Of a DNA stretch of 7,752 bases, positions 1-5,400 are shown piece after piece. A model generated the notes under the pieces. The model saw only the letters and a program-made list of their open reading frames with translations. It was not told the DNA's origin and did not search any database. A program made the translations under genes and the position numbers. Each line of letters begins with the position of its first letter. Position 1 is the stretch's first letter. The stretch comes from DASPKW01 sp038244055 (GTDB lineage Bacteria; Planctomycetota; Phycisphaerae; Tepidisphaerales; Tepidisphaeraceae), in the NCBI GenBank assembly GCA_038244055.1, contig JBBRTW010000358.1, positions 1-7,752 of the forward strand, in the 5' to 3' direction.

Positions 1-68
1 CTCAGTTCCCGGAAATTCAACACCGCCTGCTCGGCCACCAGACGCTCGTCATCGTTCGCGTATTGCAT
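1..68 (-). CDS. 5' end of an unidentified protein gene, partial
   Basis: Read on the minus strand, positions 68 to 1 give an open frame beginning MQYANDDERLVAEQAVLNF and continuing off the left edge. The start at 68 is chosen because a perfect GGAGG Shine-Dalgarno (positions 78-74) sits 5 nt upstream. An in-frame ATG at 80-78 overlaps that GGAGG and has no site of its own. The 22 visible residues are hydrophilic and probably helical, with no signal peptide or membrane segment, so the product looks cytoplasmic at its N-terminus. I do not recognise the family, and too little is visible to name a function. The gene is divergent from hisC and shares the 133-bp region between them. It could be spurious, but the strong ribosome-binding site and normal codon use argue for a real gene start. 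Confidence 0.6.
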   Translation of the reverse strand, partial: MQYANDDERLVAEQAVLNFREL

Positions 69-201
69 GCGATCCTCCATGAAAGCACCCACATCCCCGG
101 CCAGTTTAACAAAAGTGCCAAAAGTGCGCGCTACACCCAGAGGCGCAAGATTCTGCGCGCCCGCGAGCGCATGGCCCATTTCATTTGTTATAATCATCGC
201 C
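69..201. promoter_or_regulatory. divergent intergenic region (hisC / minus-strand gene)
   Basis: This 133-bp stretch separates two divergent gene starts and must hold promoters for both. It contains a perfect 9-bp direct repeat, CAAAAGTGC twice in tandem (110-118 and 119-127), which could be a regulator site but is unproven. The hisC-side promoter element is listed separately. I see no convincing -35/-10 pair for the minus-strand gene. Confidence 0.5.
186..194 (+). promoter_or_regulatory. extended -10 promoter element of hisC
   Basis: The sequence TGTTATAAT is a perfect extended -10 box (TGnTATAAT), in which the TG dinucleotide commonly compensates for a missing -35. No TTGACA-like hexamer is seen 16-18 bp upstream. 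Only 7 nt separate the box from the hisC ATG, so transcription would be expected to begin at about 200-202, on or next to the start codon. This predicts a leaderless mRNA, which fits the lack of a Shine-Dalgarno before hisC. Confidence 0.5.
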
Positions 202-1272
202 ATGGCTCCGAGCTTTGTACGTTCGACGATTCGCTCCATGGATGGATACACGCCTGGTGAGCAGCCGGGAATTGGCGAGCGCGTCGTCAAGTTGAATACC
301 AACGAGAATCCCTTTCCGCCCAGCCCGCAGGTGATCCGGGCGATCCAGGAGATCGAGCCGGAGATGCTGCGGCGCTATCCGAATCCAACCGCCGATGTGT
401 TTCGCCACGCGGCCGCGGAGGTGCTGGGCGTCTCCCACGAAATGATCATCGCCGGCAATGGCAGCGATGATATTCTGACCATCGCCACGCGGACTTTCAT
501 CGGCCATGGTGAGACCCTCGCCTGCCCCGACCCGACCTACTCGCTCTACCCGGTGCTGGCTCGGTTGCAGGATGCGAAGATCGCCGAGGTGCCGTGGGAA
601 GAGGATTATCAACTGCCGATTGAAGGTCTGCTCAAGGCGAAGCCGGCCGCGATTTATATCGCCAACCCCAACGCGCCGACGGGGACGTTCATCTCGCCCA
701 GCGCGATCGCGGAACTAGCCGATGCGTTCAAAGGGCTGGTGCTGGTGGATGAGGCGTATGTCGATTTCGCGGAAGAGGATTGCCTGCCGCTGATCAAGAA
801 GCACGAGAACATCGTGATTTCGCGGACGTTTTCCAAGGCGTATTCGCTGGCCGGGATGCGGTTTGGCTATGGCATCGGGCAGGCGCAGGTGATCCACGAG
901 ATGATGAAGGTCAAGGACAGTTACAACGTGGATGCGGTGGCAATGATGGCGGCGGCGGCCGCGATTAGCGATCAGGAATATGCCCGCCAGCGCTGGGAGC
1001 AGATCAAATCCGAGCGGCAGCGGGTGACGGTGGAACTGACGGGCATGGGATGGGATGTGCTGCCGAGCCGGGCGAATTTCGTGCTGGCGCGGGTCCCCGA
1101 TGGCCAGGGTCGCCAGGCGTATCTCGGGCTGAAGGAACAGGGCATTCTCGTCCGTTTCTTCGATCGTCCCGGATTGACCGACAAGATCCGCATCACCATC
1201 GGCCAAAGCCACGAAAACAACGCGCTGCTGGCGGGCGTCAAGCGCCTTGCCGCGGCCGAAAAGGCGGCATAG
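202..1272 (+). CDS. hisC: histidinol-phosphate aminotransferase HisC
   Basis: HisC is a cytoplasmic PLP-dependent fold-type I aminotransferase. It moves an amino group from glutamate to imidazole-acetol phosphate to give histidinol phosphate in histidine synthesis. The 356-residue product has the usual family length. From the N-terminus it shows the opening FVRSTIRSMDGYTPGEQP, the KLNTNENPFPPSP motif, AGNGSDDIL (PLP phosphate contact, about 84-92), NPNAPTG with Asn157, VDEAYVDF with Asp183 and Tyr186, and SRTFSKAYSLAGMRFGYG with the PLP lysine at 212 and Arg220. Near the C-terminus RITIG carries the expected substrate-carboxylate arginine (about 330). The ATG at 202 is preferred because the HisC N-terminal motif begins directly after it. 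An in-frame ATG at 67 would add 45 residues without family resemblance and overlap the divergent gene. No Shine-Dalgarno precedes 202. hisB follows 164 bp downstream in the same direction. Confidence 0.95.
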   Translation: MAPSFVRSTIRSMDGYTPGEQPGIGERVVKLNTNENPFPPSPQVIRAIQEIEPEMLRRYPNPTADVFRHAAAEVLGVSHEMIIAGNGSDDILTIATRTFIGHGETLACPDPTYSLYPVLARLQDAKIAEVPWEEDYQLPIEGLLKAKPAAIYIANPNAPTGTFISPSAIAELADAFKGLVLVDEAYVDFAEEDCLPLIKKHENIVISRTFSKAYSLAGMRFGYGIGQAQVIHEMMKVKDSYNVDAVAMMAAAAAISDQEYARQRWEQIKSERQRVTVELTGMGWDVLPSRANFVLARVPDGQGRQAYLGLKEQGILVRFFDRPGLTDKIRITIGQSHENNALLAGVKRLAAAEKAA

Positions 1273-1366
1273 CCGAATCACGACAATCCATTTCACCGCG
1301 GAGACACAGAGGCGCAGAGTCTGAGAGAATGTCGTTGTGCTTCGGACTTCGACTTCACCGATCATT

Positions 1367-1394
1367 ATTCATCATTCATCATTCATCATTCATC
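1367..1394 (+). repeat. 7-bp tandem repeat (ATTCATC)x4
   Basis: Four uninterrupted, identical copies of the heptamer ATTCATC occur, at 1367-1373, 1374-1380, 1381-1387 and 1388-1394. The array is AT-rich against a GC-rich background. It lies wholly in the hisC-hisB spacer and ends 42 bp before the hisB ATG. Confidence 0.95.
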
Positions 1395-1403
1395 CTTTGC
1401 TTT

Positions 1404-1424
1404 CCTGAACCCTGAACCCTGAAC
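1404..1424 (+). repeat. 7-bp tandem repeat (CCTGAAC)x3
   Basis: Three identical copies of CCTGAAC lie at 1404-1410, 1411-1417 and 1418-1424, 9 bp after the ATTCATC array. On the minus strand the unit reads GTTCAGG, giving a telomere-like TTCAGGG pattern. With the C runs that follow (1424-1427 and 1430-1436) it supplies four or more G runs on the minus strand. Confidence 0.95.
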
Positions 1425-1436
1425 CCCGACCCCCCC

Positions 1437-2045
1437 ATGGCCAAGCAGACCCACGGACGCATCGCCGAACTATCCCGCCAGACCAAGGAGACGCGCGTCC
1501 GCGTGACGCTCAATCTCGACGGCTCGGGCAAGACCACCACCGAAACCGGCGTGGGGTTTTTCAATCACATGCTCGATCTGCTCGGCCGGCACGGCCTGAT
1601 CGATCTGTGTGTTCATGCCGAGGGGGACCTGGAAGTCGACTCCCATCACACGGTGGAGGATGTCGGCATCGTGATCGGGCAGGGGATCGAGAAAGCCCTC
1701 GGCGACAAGCGCGGCATCAACCGCTACGGCTGGGCGACCGTCCCGATGGATGAGAGCCTGGCGCAGGTGGCGGTGGATCTATCCGGCCGGCCTGCGTTCG
1801 TTTTCAACGTCAAGTTCACTTCGCCGACAATCGGAGATTTTCCGGTGGAGCTGGTCGAGGAATTCTTCAAGGCGATTGCGATCAACGCGAAGGTGAACCT
1901 GCACATCAATGTGCTCTACGGCACGAACAACCACCACATCGCCGAGGCGATCTTCAAGGCGACCGCCAAGGCGCTGCGGCAGGCGGTGTCGCTGGATCCG
2001 CGGAATCACGATGTGCCGAGCACGAAGGGCTCGTTGAACGGGTAG
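1437..2045 (+). CDS. hisB: imidazoleglycerol-phosphate dehydratase HisB
   Basis: HisB is a cytoplasmic Mn-dependent enzyme that dehydrates imidazole glycerol phosphate to imidazole-acetol phosphate, the substrate HisC transaminates two steps before histidine. The 202-residue product is the usual length of the monofunctional enzyme, with no histidinol-phosphatase domain as in the E. coli fusion. It shows both halves of the internally repeated fold: FFNHMLDLLGRHG (41-53, His44), DSHHTVEDVG (68-77, His70, His71 and Glu74), YGWATVPMDE (97-106), GTNNHHIAEA (162-171, His166, His167 and Glu170) and PSTKG near the C-terminus (194-198). All expected metal ligands are present. FNHML replaces the commoner FDHML, a known family variant. 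The ATG at 1437 gives a full-length protein but directly follows seven Cs, so there is no Shine-Dalgarno. It probably shares the hisC transcript or uses an SD-independent start. Confidence 0.95.
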   Translation: MAKQTHGRIAELSRQTKETRVRVTLNLDGSGKTTTETGVGFFNHMLDLLGRHGLIDLCVHAEGDLEVDSHHTVEDVGIVIGQGIEKALGDKRGINRYGWATVPMDESLAQVAVDLSGRPAFVFNVKFTSPTIGDFPVELVEEFFKAIAINAKVNLHINVLYGTNNHHIAEAIFKATAKALRQAVSLDPRNHDVPSTKGSLNG

Positions 2046-2076
2046 GGGTGCGATGACAATCCAGAGGCGGGCCGAG

Positions 2077-2113
2077 GCAGCGACAATGGCGTCGGCGGAC
2101 TGATTGCCGCTGC
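2077..2113 (+). terminator. hairpin after hisB, possible 3'-end structure
   Basis: The arms GCAGCGACAAT (2077-2087) and ATTGCCGCTGC (2103-2113) pair over 11 positions with one A-C mismatch around a 15-nt loop. The structure starts 32 nt after the hisB stop. No T tract follows, so it is not a canonical intrinsic terminator. It could stabilise a 3' end or be incidental. Confidence 0.35.
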
Positions 2114-2127
2114 GCGGTGATCTGGCT

Positions 2128-2149
2128 GGGGAGGGGCGGGCCGGGCGGG
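2128..2149 (+). other. G-quadruplex-type G-run cluster, plus strand
   Basis: Five runs of three or four Gs (2128-2131, 2133-2136, 2138-2140, 2143-2145, 2147-2149) are separated by only 1-2 nt. This satisfies the G3+N1-7 quadruplex pattern with very short loops. It lies in the likely 3' untranslated part of the hisB message, so it could form in the RNA as well as the DNA. Confidence 0.6.
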
Positions 2150-2327
2150 CGGCGACTGGATTGCAGGCACATCGACAAGGGGATGCCAACGAAGATTCAT
2201 CGGGCAAGGCAGACCGCGTTCGCGCGCGCCGGTCGCCGCATCCGCGCGGCCATGCAAAATTTGCAGTCAATCAATCGCGCGGGGTTCATCCTGCTATTTT
2301 GAGTTTTGTCGTTCTGCCAGGCACCGG

Positions 2328-2370
2328 CATACGCGAATGCGTTCCAGATTGGAATTCACATCCGCGTATG
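2328..2370 (+). promoter_or_regulatory. long imperfect hairpin upstream of the surface-protein gene
   Basis: The outer arms CATACGCG (2328-2335) and CGCGTATG (2363-2370) are perfect complements. Inside them ATG pairs with CAT, and TTCCA (2342-2346) pairs with TGGAA (2350-2354) around a GAT triloop. Overall 17 base pairs form, with two mismatches and one 2-nt bulge, within 43 nt. It ends 94 nt before the start codon, so it is either a 5'-leader structure or a DNA dyad for a regulator. Confidence 0.5.
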
Positions 2371-2452
2371 TGCTTTGAAAGTCATCTGGCGATTCTCATG
2401 TTCGCTTCACTCGCAACGAGCAGAATCGCTCAGACATTTCGTCCACTCTTCG

Positions 2453-2458
2453 AAGGAG
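2453..2458 (+). promoter_or_regulatory. Shine-Dalgarno AAGGAG of the surface-protein gene
   Basis: AAGGAG lies 6 nt before the ATG at 2465, which is ideal spacing. It fixes the start there even though the reading frame is open upstream to an ATG at 2306. It contrasts with the hisC and hisB starts, which have no such site. Confidence 0.85.
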
Positions 2459-2464
2459 AGTCCC

Positions 2465-5400
2465 ATGAATTCCACCTCATCTCGATCCGGCCGTCTTAAC
2501 GCACGTCGCTCGCGCCAACAGGAGAAGGCCCGCCGCATGATCCGGGCGGCCGTGGGGCTGGATCCATTGGAAACGCGAACAATGCTGACGGGAAATGCGT
2601 TCGTCAGTTGTCTGTACGACCTCAACGGCAACGGACTCAAGGATGCCGATGAGCCGCCTCTGGTGGGGTGGACCGTGTTCGCCGACCTGAACAAAAACGC
2701 CGCGCTGGATGCGGGCGAACCGTCGCTGCTCACCAATGTCGACGGCGAGGCCACCCTCACCGGCCTGGGCAGCGGCAAGGTGGATATCCGGGAGATTCTG
2801 CCGAGCGGCTGGTCGACAACAACCGGCACCGATTTGCAGCGCGTCAACATCAGCAATAACACTACGACCGATGTGGTCTTTCTCAACGCGCCGGGCACGC
2901 CCTACGGCAGTGTCACCGGCACGGTCTGGAACGATGTCAATGGCGACGGAATCCGCGCGGCCGCCGATGCCGGCATTCCCGGCTGGACTGTCTTCGCCGA
3001 TCTCAACACAAACCGGGTCAAGGATGCGGGCGAGCCCTTTGCGATCACCGATGCTTCCGGCCAGTACACGATTTCCGGCCTCACCACCGGGCAATACAAG
3101 ATTCGCGAGATCACCCCGACCGGTTGGGACCCGACCCTGGGATTCAACGGGGCCAACACAGTGGATGTGACGGCCGGCAGCGCCAGCGTTTCCGACTTCG
3201 GCAATTTCAGCATCGCCAGCGTCGGCACGATTCAGGGGACCGTCTGGAACGATGTGAATGCCGATGGCGTCCGGGCCGGCGGCGACCCGGGAATGGGCGG
3301 CTGGACCGTGTTTCTCGACCTCAATTCCGACGGCAGCCCGACCGCCGGTGAGCCATCGGCGGTGACCGATACCGCGGGCGTCTACTCATTTCCCTCGGTC
3401 ATCGTCGGCACCTACAAAGTGACCGAAGTGCTGCAATCGGGATGGAATCTCTCGCCGGGGCACGCGATCAGCACGAATGTCACGGTCGTGAGCGAGGGCA
3501 CCCCCAATGCGGACTTCGCCAATTTCACGCCCACGCTGGGGTCGGTCAGCGGCACGATTTGGAACGACATCAACGCCGATGGAATCATGGGCGCTGAGCC
3601 GGGCCTATCGGGATGGACTGTCTTCATCGACCAGAATGCCGATGGGTTGCTCAGCGCTGGGGAGCTTTCAGCGGCAACCGATGCGAGCGGCAGCTACACG
3701 CTGGCGGGCGTTCCGGTGGGTTCGCTGGTCGTCCGCGAGATTCCGCAGGTCGGCTGGAGCGCCACCGCGCCGGGCACGGGCATGCAGACCGTGATCGTGC
3801 AGAATGCCTCCAACATCAGCGGTATTAATTTCGGCAACAAGCAGCGCACCGATGGCGCGATCAGCGGCACGGTCTTCGCCGATACGAATCAGAATGGCGT
3901 GAAGGACGCCGGCGAGCGGGGGCTGGCGGGAATCACCGTCTACATCGATACCAACAACAACGGCGTACTCGATGCCTCCGAGCCGACCGCGGTGAGCTCG
4001 GCCGATCTGTTTTATACGCCGGCCGTGGATGAAACGGGCACCTACACCTTCACGCACCTGCCCACGGGCGCCTATCACGTTCGGGAAATCGTGCCGGCCG
4101 TTCTCAGTTCCACACCGGTTGCCGCCACCGAGCAGGCGATCACCCTCGCCGCGGGGGAAGACCGCCGCAACGTGAATTTCGCCGACGTTTTCCGGCCGAA
4201 CGAGATTCACGGCCTGGTCTTCGACGATTTGAACAAGAATCACGTCCGCGATGTGGGCGAAGCGGGTCTGGGGGGCGTTACCGTCTATCTCGATCTGAAC
4301 CGCGACAACCTCTATCAGGCCACCGAGCCGCGCACAGTCACCGGCGTCGATGGCTCGTACTCCTTTACCACCAGCCTCGCCCCCGGCTCTTACGTTGTCC
4401 GCGAGCTACGCCACTCCGGCCGCGAGCATTCCTATCCCACGACCACCAGCGGCATTCTCTGGCCTGGCGGCGTCAGCAATCCGGCCATCGGCAATGTCAC
4501 GCCCACGAGCATCACCACCTCGCTCAGCCAGGGGCAAGTGGAGCACGACAACGTCAGCCTCACCCTCCCCGGCAGCGGCGCGCTGACCAACATGGTCGAT
4601 GTCTTCCTCCTCTTCGATGACACCGGCAGCTTCACCGCCAACAGCCCGATCGTCCGCGCGGCTTTTCCGCAGATCATCAGTTCATTGCAGACCGCGATGC
4701 CCACGGTTGACTTCGGGTTTGGCGTCGGCCGGTTCGAGGAATATGCCAATTTCGCTTCGGAATTTGCCACGGGCCGGCCGTTTATCCTCAATCAGCCGAT
4801 CGTCGATCAGAATACGCCCGGCTTCTCGGCCGCGATTCAATCGGCGCTGGATCGCACCGCGCCCGGCTACGGCGGGGATCAGCCCGAGACCGATATCGAA
4901 GCCCTCTGGCAGATGGCCACAGGCAGTGGTTTCGATGGCAACAACAACGGCACCACCACCGACAGTGGCCCGGCCGGCATGGTGTCGACCCAACTCACTC
5001 CGGGCAATAGCGGCGATGTGCCCTCATTCGGCTCGTTCACGGTGGACACGGCGGGCGGGGTGCTGCCGGCGGCCGGCACCATCGGCGGCGCGGGCTTCCG
5101 GGCCGGAGCGCTGCCGATCATCCTGGTCGCTACCGATACCGGCTTTGCATTCCAGCCGGCGGGTGAAACATCGATCACGGGAATCAATGGACTGACGCTG
5201 CCGATGTCGGCCCTCACCCAGACCTCGCGCAATACGACACCCTTCTCCTCAGGCGCGGGCATCCAGCAGACCATCACCGCGCTCAACGCCCTGGGCGCGA
5301 TGGTGATCGGCCTGGGCACCAATGGCGGGACGACCATCGACCCGCGCCAGGATCTCGAAGCCATCGCCAAGCTCACCGGCGCCGTCAATCACACGCTGAC

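Larger units (their letters stand above)
1273..1436 (+). repeat. hisC-hisB intergenic block of short repeats
   Basis: The spacer is almost entirely simple or dispersed-looking repeat material. It begins with a purine-rich CACCGCGGAGACACAGAG / GCGCAGAG segment (1294-1319), a type I recall as dispersed between genes in planctomycetes and some other bacteria. It then has four perfect copies of ATTCATC (1367-1394) and three perfect copies of CCTGAAC (1404-1424), ending in seven Cs against the hisB ATG. No good promoter or terminator is visible, so hisB may be read through from hisC. The dispersed nature is recalled knowledge, not tested here. Confidence 0.7.
2046..2464. other. 419-bp non-coding region between hisB and the surface-protein gene
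   Basis: Open frames here on both strands give arginine- and proline-rich translations resembling no family, so I read the region as non-coding. It holds a hairpin just after hisB (2077-2113), a G-rich quadruplex-type run (2128-2149), a 13-bp palindrome TGCAAAATTTGCA (2253-2265), a long imperfect hairpin (2328-2370) and the Shine-Dalgarno of the next gene (2453-2458). I see no convincing -35/-10 pair and no tRNA. Confidence 0.6.

Noticed and set aside
105..120. Sigma54-like TGGCAC on the minus strand upstream of the left gene
   Set aside because: The required GC at the -12 element is missing; the downstream bases read TTTTGTTAAA.
67..201. N-terminal extension of hisC from an in-frame ATG at 67
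   Set aside because: The 45 added residues do not resemble HisC, the ATG overlaps the divergent gene start, and the family N-terminal motif begins right after the ATG at 202.
1367..1424. CRISPR-like array
   Set aside because: The units are 7 bp and contiguous with no spacers, so these are simple tandem repeats.
1779..2270. Minus-strand open frame across the end of hisB and the spacer
   Set aside because: Its first half is Arg/Pro/Ala-rich low complexity and its second half is the antisense of hisB. No ribosome-binding site or family match was seen.
2375..2403. TTGAAA followed by ATGTTC as a promoter for the surface gene
   Set aside because: The -35 is plausible but the -10 at 17 bp spacing is poor, and no better hexamer occurs at 15-18 bp.
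2306..2464. N-terminal extension of the surface protein from an ATG at 2306
   Set aside because: It would run through the hairpin and the Shine-Dalgarno, and the translation has no signal or family features. The ATG at 2465 has AAGGAG at ideal spacing.
2104..2499. Plus-strand open frame in the hisB to surface-gene spacer
   Set aside because: It overlaps the better-supported start at 2465 in another frame, and its translation resembles nothing.
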